Notes: generated from the sequence alone by a model not told the origin. A stretch of 64,000 bases of DNA from Fusobacteria bacterium ZRK30 (GCA_024628785.1 CP102405.1:1798001-1862000); one strand, 5' to 3'. Positions 25,994 through 34,703 are shown, numbered from the stretch's first letter. Numbers and translations: made by a program.

Positions 25994-26089
25994 GACAGAT
26001 AAAAAATTATAAGTTTATTAAAGGATTATAAACTCTATTTTCTAATAACCTACAATAGGAGTTATTAGAAATTTAAAAGGAGGAAAATA

Positions 26090-26476
26090 ATGTGGAAAAT
26101 AAATAAAAACCTCATAATAACAAAGAAAGATCTTGAAGAAGATAATAAATATATATACGAAGTCGACCGTTATGGTCAATTTCTTTTCCCCAGTTGGGTG
26201 CTTAAGTTGGATTTAACAGATAATGCATTATATGTATATATTGAAATACTTAACAGACTTTTAAGTTTATCCATAAAAAATAATTGGATAGATAAAGATG
26301 ATAAAGCCTATATTTATTACGACGGAGAAGAACTTCAAAAAAAATTAATTGGTAATAATATTATTTTTAAACCTGAAGAAGATATCGGTAAAATTTTAGA
26401 TCTCCTAATTAACAGAGGATTTATTTTGAGAGAAAAGACAAATAAATATTACTTTAGACATATAAAATTTATGTAA
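26090..26476 (+). CDS. RepA_N-like winged-helix protein
   Basis: 128 residues. The middle, FLFPSWVLKLDLTDNALYVYIEILNRLL followed by SLSIKNNWIDKDDKAYIYY, resembles the N-terminal domain of RepA_N plasmid replication initiators, where the same order (short beta segment, helix, LSIKNNW, beta hairpin) is seen. It has no second domain, and no plasmid genes or iterons are nearby. It could be a domesticated remnant or a stand-alone DNA-binding regulator. Own ribosome site (AAAGGAGG) and terminator. Confidence 0.55.
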   Translation: MWKINKNLIITKKDLEEDNKYIYEVDRYGQFLFPSWVLKLDLTDNALYVYIEILNRLLSLSIKNNWIDKDDKAYIYYDGEELQKKLIGNNIIFKPEEDIGKILDLLINRGFILREKTNKYYFRHIKFM

Positions 26477-26523
26477 AGATTAAATTTATTCAGAGATTTA
26501 TATAAAGAATTATAATCTAAAAT

Positions 26524-26563
26524 AGAAAAAAGCATTGATTAATTAAAATCACTGCTTTTTTAT
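26524..26563. terminator. Bidirectional terminator
   Basis: AAAAAAGCA.TGATT / AATCA.TGCTTTTTT between convergent genes. Confidence 0.85.
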
Positions 26564-26588
26564 TTTTATACAGCTTTAAATTTGGGGA

Positions 26589-26777
26589 TCAGTCCTTATA
26601 TTTTTCATACTCCTTCTCCATGGTTTCTGTAGCTTTTTTTAATTTTTCCTGGGATTCCATATAGATCTTTTGATGTTTAATAATCTCATTATTTTTTTCA
26701 TTTTGAGATCTTCCTGTATAAAAATTTACCAAGATAAATATCAAAAAAAGCACTATTAAAAGTTCTATAATTTTCAT
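26589..26777 (-). CDS. Small membrane-anchored coiled-coil protein (62 aa)
   Basis: One N-terminal hydrophobic helix (about 4-20) followed by a charged coiled coil (about 28-60) rich in Glu and Lys. Strong site AAGGAGGGA before the ATG. It lies 77 bp downstream of the TPR lipoprotein on the same strand and may be co-transcribed. No family known. Confidence 0.65.
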   Translation of the reverse strand: MKIIELLIVLFLIFILVNFYTGRSQNEKNNEIIKHQKIYMESQEKLKKATETMEKEYEKYKD

Positions 26778-26853
26778 TACTCCCTCCTTTTTATTATTTA
26801 AATAATTAATGTACTGTCGATTCGATTTTTCTTGCCATCACTTAAATTTATTA

Positions 26854-27651
26854 TTAAAATCCTCGTCTTTTAATAATTTCACTATAATCCTGAGCTGCTC
26901 CCTTATGATCTCCTATTTTTTCCTTTGCTCTGCCTCTGTCGTTATATATGTCTAGATAGTTTGGATCGAGTTCTAGTGCTTTATCATAATCTTTTATTGC
27001 TCCTCTGTAATCTCCTAATTCAGCTTTCACTAATCCAATGCCGTAATATCCATCTACATAGTCTGGATCAAGTTCTATTACCTTTTTATAATCTTTCATT
27101 GCGCCCCTGTAATCTTCTAACATCTCCTTCACTAACCCTCTAAAGTAATACCCGTCTGCATAGTTTTGATCTAGCTCAACTACTTTGTTGCAATCCACTA
27201 TCACTCCTTGAAGATCTCCTGACATTAATTTTGCTACCCCTCTATCATAGTATGCCTCTTTATAATTTGGATCGAGCTCTATTGCTTTATCTAAATCTTT
27301 TATTCCCCCTCTATAGTCTTCTAATATAATTTTTATATTCCCTCTATTGTGATAGGGATCTCTATAATTTGGATCTATTGCTATTGCCTCACTATAATCT
27401 TTCATAGCTCCTCTATAATTCCCTAAATTTGTTTTTGCTATCCCCCTGTGATTATAAGTTTCTTTTATATAAAGATTTAATTTTATTCCTTCATTATAAT
27501 CCTCTATTGCCCCTTGATAATCTCCTAACTCATATTTTAGTAATCCACTATTGAGGTAGATATCTTCTTTTGGTCTTTCATCACTATCAAACTTAGAGCA
27601 TCCTGCCAAGACTAAAAGCAATAAAATTATCCCTATAATTTTATTTTTCAT
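26854..27651 (-). CDS. TPR-repeat lipoprotein
   Basis: 265 residues. Lipoprotein signal with lipobox VLAGC, then seven 34-residue tetratricopeptide repeats of the form YxxRGxxKxxLxDYxGAIKDYxKAIELDPNY covering about residues 30-262. Such repeats scaffold protein contacts; here they would face the periplasm or surface. The partner is unknown. Confidence 0.9.
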   Translation of the reverse strand: MKNKIIGIILLLLVLAGCSKFDSDERPKEDIYLNSGLLKYELGDYQGAIEDYNEGIKLNLYIKETYNHRGIAKTNLGNYRGAMKDYSEAIAIDPNYRDPYHNRGNIKIILEDYRGGIKDLDKAIELDPNYKEAYYDRGVAKLMSGDLQGVIVDCNKVVELDQNYADGYYFRGLVKEMLEDYRGAMKDYKKVIELDPDYVDGYYGIGLVKAELGDYRGAIKDYDKALELDPNYLDIYNDRGRAKEKIGDHKGAAQDYSEIIKRRGF

Positions 27652-27773
27652 CTTCCCACCTCCCTTTATTTAATTTACAATTATTTTCTAGACTATCCTT
27701 CATAAGATCTAAATTTATAGGCCTCAAAATAATAAAAAATTATATAACGATCTATTACAATTAGAAATTAAAG

Positions 27774-27802
27774 TTGACAATTTTCAAAATAAAATATATA
27801 GT
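27774..27802 (+). promoter_or_regulatory. Sigma-70-type promoter of the adenine deaminase unit
   Basis: TTGACA (27774-27779), 17 bp, TATAGT (27797-27802). Transcription would begin just before the riboswitch aptamer. Confidence 0.75.
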
Positions 27803-27814
27803 ATATAAAATAAA

Positions 27815-27925
27815 ATAATCGTATAACCCCGATAATTTGGTTTGGGGGTTTCTACGGGAAACCTTAATTTCTCATTACAAAATGAACGCTTTTATAGCAA
27901 TTCATTTTTGTGATGGGATTTTTTT
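27815..27925 (+). ncRNA. Adenine-type purine riboswitch with terminator
   Basis: Purine aptamer: J1/2 TATAAC, P2 CCCCGA / TTTGGGG, L2 ending TTTGG, J2/3 TTTCTAC, P3 GGGAAA / TTTCTC with L3 CCTTAAT (L2 GG can pair L3 CC). The specificity base after P3 is U (ATTA, not ACTA), which predicts adenine. P1 looks weak. The terminator 27868-27918, with seven T after it, reuses the 3' arm of P3, so ligand binding should block it and turn the gene on. Confidence 0.85.
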
Positions 27926-27966
27926 ATTTAACTATAGGTAAAATTTATATAAACGGAGGTAACACA

Positions 27967-29700
27967 ATGAATAACAAAATAAAGCATTTAATTGATGTAG
28001 CATCAAAACGAAAAAAAGCGGAACTTCTGCTGAAGAATTGTCGAATTATTAATGTATTTTCAAAGGAAATAATAGAAGGTAATTTGGCAATTGATTCTGG
28101 AAAAATAATAGGGATTGGAGATTATCAAGGTATACATGAAATCGATCTAAATGGTAAATATCTATCCCCAGGATTTATTGACAGCCATGTTCATATAGAA
28201 AGTTCTATGATCTCTCCTGGTCAGTTTGCACGGGCAGTAGTCCCTAAAGGTACAACCAGTGTAATTGCAGATCCCCATGAAATAGCCAATGTCTGTGGTT
28301 TAGAAGGTATAAAATTTATGATTGACTCCAGTGAAGATCTTCCCCTTAACGTCTATTCTATGCTCCCTTCATGTGTACCGGCAACACCATTTGAAAACTC
28401 GGGAGCAATACTAGAAGCCCAAGAATTAAAGGAGTTAATTGATAATCCTATGGTACTGGGTCTAGGAGAGATGATGAACTATCCAGGGGTAATACAGGGT
28501 GACAGTAAGATCATAGACAAATTAAAATTAGCTCAAGATCATAATAAAATAATAGATGGTCATTCCCCTGAGATCAGCGGTGAAGAGCTAAATGCATATA
28601 TAATAGGCGGAATAAAAACGGATCATGAATGCTCCACTGTAGATGAGATGCAGGATAGATTGAGAAAGGGGATGTATATTTCCATAAGGGAGGGAAGTGC
28701 CGCCAAGAATCTAGAAGCCTTAATAGAGGGAATCACCCCAGAAAATGAAAGCAGATGTCTGTTTTGTACAGATGACAGACATCCAGAGGATATAATAGAA
28801 ACCGGGCATATTGACAACAATGTGAGAACTGCTATAAAAAATGGGATAGACCCAATAACAGCAATTAAAATGGCAACTATCAATGTATGCGAATGTTATG
28901 GTATAAAAAATTTAGGAGCAATTGCTCCCGGATATGACGCAGACTTAATAATTGTAGATTCTTTAGAAAATTTTAATGTATTAGAAGTTATAAAAAATGG
29001 AAAGTTTGTCGCAAAAAATGGTAAAGCCCTCTTCCAGGTAAAAAAGGAAGAAATTACAAAGGTTAGTGGTACTGTAAATTTCAAAAAAATTCATGAAAAA
29101 GATCTAAAGATCAAGCTGACAAGTAATCGTGTCAATGTCATGAAATTATTGCCTCATAGTCTTTTAACTGAAAAAGTAATCCGTGAAGTAGAAACAGATA
29201 ATAAAGGCTGCTTTATATTTAACAAAGGTAAAGACATTCTAAAATTAGCAGTAATTGAAAGACATAACGCCACTGGAAATATAGGGTTTAGTCTGGTAGA
29301 AAACTTTAATCTTAAGGGTGGGGCCATAGCTTCTACTGTTTCAAATGATTCCCACAATATCTTAGTCATAGGAGATAATGATCACGATATGCATCTTGCA
29401 GTAGAAGAGATTGAAAAAATACAGGGAGGAGTGGTTATAGTCTCTAATGGTAAGGTATTGAAGAAACTAGAGTTGCCAATCGCGGGATTGATGTCTGATA
29501 AACCTATTGAGATAGTAAAAGAAATTCTCGAAGAGATGCTCCAGATAGCTTATGATAAATTGGGCGTAAATAGAGATTTAGACCCATTTATGACTTTGGC
29601 ATTTTTAGCCTTGCCTGTCATTCCAGAAATAAAAGTTACAGATAAAGGTTTATTTGATGTTGTTAATTTTAAATTTATAGATATAAGTGTTAATGGTTAA
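27967..29700 (+). CDS. ade: Adenine deaminase
   Basis: 577 residues, the usual length for the AdeC-type enzyme that converts adenine to hypoxanthine and ammonia. Amidohydrolase metal ligands: DSHVHIESSM (HxH), the Glu/His of GEMMNYPG and DGHSP, and the Asp of CTDDRHPEDI. The start is the ATG at 27967 behind CGGAGG; an upstream in-frame ATG at 27910 lies inside the riboswitch terminator. Induction by adenine through the riboswitch fits a salvage or catabolic role. Confidence 0.95.
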   Translation: MNNKIKHLIDVASKRKKAELLLKNCRIINVFSKEIIEGNLAIDSGKIIGIGDYQGIHEIDLNGKYLSPGFIDSHVHIESSMISPGQFARAVVPKGTTSVIADPHEIANVCGLEGIKFMIDSSEDLPLNVYSMLPSCVPATPFENSGAILEAQELKELIDNPMVLGLGEMMNYPGVIQGDSKIIDKLKLAQDHNKIIDGHSPEISGEELNAYIIGGIKTDHECSTVDEMQDRLRKGMYISIREGSAAKNLEALIEGITPENESRCLFCTDDRHPEDIIETGHIDNNVRTAIKNGIDPITAIKMATINVCECYGIKNLGAIAPGYDADLIIVDSLENFNVLEVIKNGKFVAKNGKALFQVKKEEITKVSGTVNFKKIHEKDLKIKLTSNRVNVMKLLPHSLLTEKVIREVETDNKGCFIFNKGKDILKLAVIERHNATGNIGFSLVENFNLKGGAIASTVSNDSHNILVIGDNDHDMHLAVEEIEKIQGGVVIVSNGKVLKKLELPIAGLMSDKPIEIVKEILEEMLQIAYDKLGVNRDLDPFMTLAFLALPVIPEIKVTDKGLFDVVNFKFIDISVNG

Positions 29701-29721
29701 AAAGATTAATTAAAACAAAAA

Positions 29722-29754
29722 TAAAAAAACCAGATTATTTTCTGGTTTTTTTCT
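29722..29754 (+). terminator. Terminator of adenine deaminase
   Basis: AAAAAACCAGA / TCTGGTTTTTTT stem and T run. Confidence 0.85.
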
Positions 29755-29847
29755 TTATCCTCTTCATTCAAATATACTAAAAATATATTTAGCGGCTATA
29801 CAATCTAAATTATGATAAAAATATTTTATCAATCGGGTAAAATATTC

Positions 29848-30063
29848 TTAACTATTTTTATCTAATGGCTTATAATTATCAAAAATATTGCTTATCTTTA
29901 CTGAATCCTCTGTATTCAATTTATCCTGAGAAGTTTCTTGTTCTTGAGATTTCTCCTTTTTATAGTTATCAAATATATTACTTATTTTTACCGTTGACCC
30001 TTCCTCACTTGAAAAAGATAACGAACCCATTACCAACATCATACCTAATATTATTTTCTTCAT
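29848..30063 (-). CDS. Small secreted protein, paralogue 1 (71 aa)
   Basis: Signal peptide (about 1-18, ending SLSFS) followed by a mature part of some 52 residues. It holds two copies of KISNIFDNYK (near 26-35 and 55-64) separated by a Lys/Glu/Gln-rich stretch. Not a family I know. AGGAGG precedes the ATG. It is the last of three tandem genes downstream of a MarR-type regulator, and an operator-like site lies at 30105. Over the first 52 residues it is identical to the next gene. Confidence 0.75.
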   Translation of the reverse strand: MKKIILGMMLVMGSLSFSSEEGSTVKISNIFDNYKKEKSQEQETSQDKLNTEDSVKISNIFDNYKPLDKNS

Positions 30064-30104
30064 ATCTACGCCTCCTACAGCTATTTACTTACCCTCTAAA
30101 AATT

Positions 30105-30118
30105 ATTCACTTTCGGAT
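30105..30118. promoter_or_regulatory. Operator-like site before paralogue 1
   Basis: ATTCACTTTCGGAT, 11 of 14 matches to the perfect palindrome ATCCGATTTCGGAT at 30942. Confidence 0.5.
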
Positions 30119-30170
30119 AATTGTTTTAAAAAAATTTTACCACGTTATTTATTATTTACATCTAAACGAT

Positions 30171-30362
30171 TTAACTACCAAAAATATTGCTTATCTTTAT
30201 TGAATCCCCTGTATTCAATTTATCCTGAGAAGTTTCTTGTTCTTGAGATTTCTCCTTTTTATAGTTATCAAATATATTACTTATTTTTACCGTTGACCCT
30301 TCCTCACTTGAAAAAGATAGAGATCCCATTACCAACATCATACCTAATATTATTTTCTTCAT
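30171..30362 (-). CDS. Small secreted protein, paralogue 2 (63 aa)
   Basis: Same signal peptide and first KISNIFDNYK as paralogue 1, with only two substitutions before the second motif, which ends early as KISNIFGS. The near-identity covers the ribosome site and upstream sequence too, so the pair is a recent tandem duplication. Function unknown; probably exported to the periplasm or beyond. Confidence 0.75.
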   Translation of the reverse strand: MKKIILGMMLVMGSLSFSSEEGSTVKISNIFDNYKKEKSQEQETSQDKLNTGDSIKISNIFGS

Positions 30363-30414
30363 ATCTACGCCTCCTACAGCTTTACAGTTTAATTTATATT
30401 CTTAAAACAAATTC

Positions 30415-30428
30415 ATTCATTTCCGGAC
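30415..30428. promoter_or_regulatory. Operator-like site before paralogue 2
   Basis: ATTCATTTCCGGAC, a weaker copy of the site at 30942, in the same place relative to its gene as at 30105 and 30834. Confidence 0.4.
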
Positions 30429-30477
30429 AATACATTTAAAAAAATTTTACACTATTAATTATATCTAATGACTTTAA

Positions 30478-30780
30478 TCACCAAAAAAGATGATTTAACA
30501 TCATTTTTCTTTTTAACTCTTCCCTAGGACAGCTAGCTTTAGCCCTTAATTTTAAATCCTCAAAATCATTTCTATCTATATCTTTATCATTAAAAAGTAA
30601 TCTCTCATCCCTAAAAACATTGCTCAATATTACTTTTCTGTTTTGCTTTAATTCTTTTTTGACGTGAGTAGCCTCAACCCTTAATTTCAGATCATTAAAA
30701 TCGTCTCTATCTATACCCCTATCGTTAGAAAAAGTTAAAAAAACCATTACCAACATCGTACTCAATATTAATTTTTTCAT
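30478..30780 (-). CDS. Small secreted protein, paralogue 3 (100 aa)
   Basis: Signal peptide similar to paralogues 1-2 (MKKLILSTMLVMVFLTFS). The mature part is built from two tandem units: DRDDFNDLKLRVEA..KKELKQN..LSNVF and DRNDFEDLKLRAKA..REELKRK..LNHLF. The LSNVF ending recalls ISNIF of the other two. Unknown function. It is first in the array, about 155 bp after a strong promoter with an operator in its spacer. Confidence 0.72.
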   Translation of the reverse strand: MKKLILSTMLVMVFLTFSNDRGIDRDDFNDLKLRVEATHVKKELKQNRKVILSNVFRDERLLFNDKDIDRNDFEDLKLRAKASCPREELKRKMMLNHLFW

Positions 30781-30833
30781 ATTTACTTCTCCTATAACTA
30801 TATAGTTTATTTTTTAATTCCTCAATATTAATT

Positions 30834-30847
30834 ATTCATTTTCGGAT
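30834..30847. promoter_or_regulatory. Operator-like site before paralogue 3
   Basis: ATTCATTTTCGGAT, 11 of 14 matches to the palindrome at 30942. Confidence 0.5.
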
Positions 30848-30936
30848 GATTGATTTAAAAAAATACGGTTTCCAACGTTATTAACAAATTAAATGGGGAA
30901 AATTCCCCTAAAATTTTATTATTATTGAATAAATAA

Positions 30937-30965
30937 AGTTTATCCGATTTCGGATGTTTTGTCAA
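30937..30965 (-). promoter_or_regulatory. Promoter with palindromic operator in its spacer
   Basis: On the minus strand: TTGACA (30965-30960), 17 bp, TAAACT (30942-30937). The spacer holds the perfect palindrome ATCCGAAATCGGAT (30955-30942). It drives the small secreted protein array. A protein bound here would cover the promoter core, so repression is expected. Confidence 0.75.
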
Positions 30966-30992
30966 TTCTATTTTATAATATTTTTTTCGACT

Positions 30993-31430
30993 CTATTTAA
31001 CTGGTTTTTTAATATTATCTTTCATATCCATAAGTATTATTTTTAAGTCCTTCTTCTGAGTTTCAGACAGTCCAGATGTAATTTTTTCTAAAAATTCAGA
31101 TGCTATTTCATCAAAGTCCCTTGCATATTTTAATCCTTCTTCAGTAAGTTTTACGTACAGGTGCCTCTTGTCTAGAGTGCAGCTTACTTTTTCGACAAGT
31201 CCCTGTTCAGAATATTTACGTAAAATATCACAGAGTGTTGATTTAGATTTTCTCCATCTATGTGCTATCTCCTTAAACTCTAGACTATTATTAGTGAAAA
31301 GTACCATAAATAAACCCACATGCTTCCCTTCGATTGGTATCTCTCTTTTTTTTAATTCAACTTTAAGATAGTCAGCATAGCTGTTGCTGATATGATATAT
31401 CATTCCTATTATAGAACTTGCTAAAACCAT
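30993..31430 (-). CDS. MarR family transcriptional regulator
   Basis: 145 residues with the MarR winged-helix core: helix-turn-helix EIAHRWRKSKSTLCDILRKY, then wing DKRHLYVKLTEEG. Good ribosome site GGAGG before the ATG. It lies directly upstream of the secreted-protein array on the same strand and is probably the repressor that uses the ATCCGA-type sites, including one in its own promoter. The effector is unknown. Confidence 0.85.
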   Translation of the reverse strand: MVLASSIIGMIYHISNSYADYLKVELKKREIPIEGKHVGLFMVLFTNNSLEFKEIAHRWRKSKSTLCDILRKYSEQGLVEKVSCTLDKRHLYVKLTEEGLKYARDFDEIASEFLEKITSGLSETQKKDLKIILMDMKDNIKKPVK

Positions 31431-31461
31431 ATTATTACCTCCATTATTATCTATTTATAAC

Positions 31462-31490
31462 ATCGTATACGATTCCGAATGAATTGTCAA
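31462..31490 (-). promoter_or_regulatory. Promoter of the MarR gene with operator-like spacer
   Basis: On the minus strand: TTGACA (31490-31485), 17 bp, TACGAT (31467-31462). The spacer contains ATTCGGAATCGTAT, 11 of 14 matches to the site at 30942. Bases 31491-31754 otherwise hold an ATTGAAAA / TTTTCAAT inverted repeat and no gene. Confidence 0.55.
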
Positions 31491-31754
31491 ATATTTTAGT
31501 TTGCTGGAGGGATATCATACTATTCCTTTATTTTTGAGATAAAATCCAGGTTTATTAAAGACATATAATTTTGGACAGTTTTTTTATTGAAAAATTATAT
31601 AAAATTTAAATTTTCAATAATAGATTATAGTCAATATGCAAAATTATCTATCAATAGTGTTAAAAAGTTATCGTTTTATTTGACAACGTTAAATTTATAG
31701 TGAAATATATATTATAAACATATTTCAAAATGAAAATAATAGAGGAGGCTAAAT

Positions 31755-32000
31755 ATGAATAATATGGAAGTAATAAGAAGATTTCTTGGCTGGTGCTCTA
31801 TAATCAATATTGGATTAGGTCTATTTTCACTAATCTTTATAACCTCCCTCCGAGGCCCGATTTTACGCATTCATTCTAAAATATTTAACATAAGTGAAGA
31901 AGATTTATCCCGTGGATATTTTCAATTTTTGGGTCATTACAAAATTGCCACAATAATGTTTAATATCGTACCATACCTTGTACTAAGAATAATATATTAA
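31755..32000 (+). CDS. Small membrane protein, DUF6868-like (81 aa)
   Basis: Two hydrophobic helices (about 10-30 and 62-80) with a short loop containing RIHSKIFNISEEDLSRGYFQFLGHYK. The order and the FLGxYK tail resemble the small DUF6868 proteins found in many Gram-negative genomes; function unknown. Strong GAGGAGG site before the ATG. Confidence 0.65.
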   Translation: MNNMEVIRRFLGWCSIINIGLGLFSLIFITSLRGPILRIHSKIFNISEEDLSRGYFQFLGHYKIATIMFNIVPYLVLRIIY

Positions 32001-32071
32001 TTTTTAATCCCCAAAAATAAGTAATAGAACCATTTTTTAATCAACTTAGAGTAGATTATCTTAGTTACATA

Positions 32072-32106
32072 CAAAAGGGAGATCGATTTAATCCGTCTCC
32101 CTTTTA
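32072..32106. terminator. Bidirectional terminator
   Basis: AAAGGGAGA / TCTCCCTTTT between convergent genes. Confidence 0.85.
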
Positions 32107-32115
32107 ACTTTATCC

Positions 32116-32970
32116 CTACATATGATATTCAATCTTTCTTTCCTCGATTACTTTTGGTTTTTCATCCTCGATACTGATTTTTTTAATCCAGTTATCATTT
32201 TCATCATACTTATATCTGTATATTGTTTTAGACATGATTAAATAATTCTCAAATTTAATCATTGTAGTCAGATCGTCTTTTTCTTTATTCTCATATTTAA
32301 AATTTTTAATAACAACATTCCCTTCTGTTATTACCTTTACTTCCAGTTTTCTTCCTTTACCGTCATATTTAATATATGTTTCTTCCTCCACTTCATCACC
32401 AGACCCATAATATATAGATTCAAGTACCCTTCCCTTTCTGTCATATTCAAATTTGAATTTAGAGTTCAGGCTGCCCATTAAATCATAACTATTTTTTTCA
32501 ACGGCATATCCTTTATCATTCCTTATATATATTATTTTACCCATGAACCTACCTTTAGAATCAAAGTCACTGGTTTCAATCAGATTCCCTTTATCATCTA
32601 TCCTGTATATTGTTTTACCTGTAAATTTATCCTTAGAATTAAAGTCCCTTACTTCCATTAACCTTCCACTATCGTTATATCTATATAACCTTTTCATCTG
32701 AATCTGATCGTAGGAGTCGTATTCTCCTTCTTCTATTTTAACTCCTTCCTCATTAAAATAGAAGTACCTATTATCCTGACCGGAACTACTCCGGGCACCC
32801 TTTTTTATCTCTCCAAATTTTAACTCTGCATCATATGTGGAGTATTTAACTGATTTAACCTTCCCCTTTAGATCTAAAAATTTAGTATGAGTTTCTCTAG
32901 CCTTCTCGCGGCCTCCACAGGCAGATAATAAAATTATTAAAGTCAATGCAGTAATTATTTTTATTTTCAT
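32116..32970 (-). CDS. YD-repeat-like lipoprotein
   Basis: 284 residues with lipobox LSACG. The mature part has several short YD/RHS-like repeats (YRYNDSGRLMEVRDFNS, YRIDDKGNLIETSDF, and more) between residues 60 and 280, of the sort seen in isolated surface lipoproteins of Bacteroidetes and Fusobacteria. No toxin domain is present. Probably anchored facing the periplasm or surface; role unknown. Confidence 0.75.
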   Translation of the reverse strand: MKIKIITALTLIILLSACGGREKARETHTKFLDLKGKVKSVKYSTYDAELKFGEIKKGARSSSGQDNRYFYFNEEGVKIEEGEYDSYDQIQMKRLYRYNDSGRLMEVRDFNSKDKFTGKTIYRIDDKGNLIETSDFDSKGRFMGKIIYIRNDKGYAVEKNSYDLMGSLNSKFKFEYDRKGRVLESIYYGSGDEVEEETYIKYDGKGRKLEVKVITEGNVVIKNFKYENKEKDDLTTMIKFENYLIMSKTIYRYKYDENDNWIKKISIEDEKPKVIEERKIEYHM

Positions 32971-33019
32971 ATCAAAACCATCCTTATTTGGTTTTTATCC
33001 TTGCAAAACAACTAAAACC

Positions 33020-33487
33020 TTATATGACCTCTTTAGATTTTTGTTTTTTTACATAATCTTTTAAAAATTTTAAATCTCTGGCCAGATCCCTGGCTACATT
33101 TAATATTATCTTTACAAAAAGTTTAGGATCTTTTTCGCTCATCTCTATAAAAAAACTTTTAGCAATTACACCCAGTTTAATATCTGTTTTGGCCATTGCA
33201 GATACCAGTTGTTTTTGGATACCTATGGTAGCTGAGGTCCCAAATAAAAGTCCTACCTCTCCATGGGCTATTTTTTCTTCTAAGATAAAAAAATCCATCT
33301 CTCCCTCTAAAAGAATATAAATATTTTCTGGAGAATCTCCCTCTCTGTATACATAGTTCCCGGCCTCGACTTTTTCCTCATGGATATACTCCATTATATT
33401 ATGTATCTCTTCATGTGACGTTCCTCCAAAAAATGAAAGTTGAGGAACAATCTTAAAAATTTCTTTCTCTAATTCATTTTTTTTCAT
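33020..33487 (-). CDS. Cyclic-nucleotide-binding domain protein without HTH
   Basis: 155 residues forming one cNMP-binding beta roll (about 15-135; GDSPENIYILLEGEMDFF then GEVGLLFG). The phosphate cassette lacks the Arg of true cAMP binders. There is no DNA-binding domain, unlike the Crp-type protein at 17345. It may act as a ligand-binding partner for another protein; the ligand is unknown. Confidence 0.8.
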   Translation of the reverse strand: MKKNELEKEIFKIVPQLSFFGGTSHEEIHNIMEYIHEEKVEAGNYVYREGDSPENIYILLEGEMDFFILEEKIAHGEVGLLFGTSATIGIQKQLVSAMAKTDIKLGVIAKSFFIEMSEKDPKLFVKIILNVARDLARDLKFLKDYVKKQKSKEVI

Positions 33488-33647
33488 GGTATTTATCTCC
33501 TCTCATCTGATTTTTTTATTCTTTCTGTACTCTCCCTGTCTCTTATTGCATATCTCTTTATATCTTATTATATATATACTAAAATTCCTGCAAAATCCTT
33601 TTTTTGAAAATATAATAGATAAACTTCTAAAACTCTTTCCAAAGTTG

Positions 33648-34703
33648 TTAAGCGGCTTTTTTTATTTTTCCCAGAACACACCTTATCTGTTCTGCAAAAT
33701 CCATTACATCTTCCTCGGTTATATCAAAAGATGTTACCCATCTTACCTCTGAGCGTACTGAATCCCAGACATAAAAAAAATATTTTTCCTGCAGAACCGT
33801 GATTATTTCTTCTGGAAGGATAGCATATACAGTATTGGCTTCAACTTTATTTGTCAGCTCAACTCCAGGGATATCCGATACACTCTCAGCCAAGAGTTTT
33901 GCCATACTATTGGACTGTCTTGCATTTTTTAATCCCAGTCCATCTTCTAAAAGTGCTGTAAACTGTGCACTTATATAACGCATCTTAGAATTCAACTGTG
34001 TACATTGTTTTTTTCGATAAGTAAAGTTTTCAGCCAGCTCTGTATTAAAAAATACCACAGCTTCTCCAAACATCATCCCATTTTTTGTACCCCCAAATGA
34101 CAATACATCCACTCCAAGATCCTTTGTCATCTCCTTAAATCCAATCCCCAGACTCTCAGCTGCATTAAATATCCTTGCTCCGTCTATGTGAAGAAGCATT
34201 CCATTTTCATGGGCAAAATCTGCTATTTTTTCTATCTCTTTTAGGGTATAGACACTCCCTACCTCTGTAGGCTGGGTTATAGAGATAACCCTCGGCTGGG
34301 AATGATGGATACTCCCTTTGGAAATTTCCAGGTAGTCCCTTACTCTTTCTACTTTCAATTTACCTCCTACATCGGAAGCTTTTATCCCTATCATTGGACA
34401 TCCTGTAAATTTTGTAGGAGCTCCTACTTCATATGTATTTATGTGTGCCTGCTCCGGACATATTACAGACTGAAATGATTCGGTCATAGCATCTAAAGCC
34501 ACCGTGTTGGCTCCGGTACCATTATATAAAAAATCAACATAGATCTCCTGACCAAATATCTGTTCAAATTTATCTATGGCTTTTTTAGTGTGCTTGTCTT
34601 CCCCATATGCTTTTGCGTGACCTAGGTTACATTCCATAAGAGCCTCCATTATTTTCGGATGTACTCCGCTGTAATTGTCACTTGCAAAACTTTTTTTCTC
34701 CAT
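33648..34703 (-). CDS. ltaE: Low-specificity L-threonine aldolase
   Basis: 351 residues, PLP fold type I. The PLP lysine is in SFGGTKNGMMFG, and HIDGARIFNAAES supplies the cofactor Asp. The enzyme splits L-threonine into glycine and acetaldehyde. ATG at 34703 follows AGGAGG; an in-frame ATG at 34724 lies upstream of that site. A tandem glycine riboswitch and terminator precede it, so its product glycine controls its own synthesis. Confidence 0.93.
   Translation of the reverse strand: MEKKSFASDNYSGVHPKIMEALMECNLGHAKAYGEDKHTKKAIDKFEQIFGQEIYVDFLYNGTGANTVALDAMTESFQSVICPEQAHINTYEVGAPTKFTGCPMIGIKASDVGGKLKVERVRDYLEISKGSIHHSQPRVISITQPTEVGSVYTLKEIEKIADFAHENGMLLHIDGARIFNAAESLGIGFKEMTKDLGVDVLSFGGTKNGMMFGEAVVFFNTELAENFTYRKKQCTQLNSKMRYISAQFTALLEDGLGLKNARQSNSMAKLLAESVSDIPGVELTNKVEANTVYAILPEEIITVLQEKYFFYVWDSVRSEVRWVTSFDITEEDVMDFAEQIRCVLGKIKKAA

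Noticed and set aside
27910-27966. Upstream ATG that would extend adenine deaminase by 19 residues
   Set aside because: It falls in the riboswitch terminator; the ATG at 27967 has a strong ribosome site.
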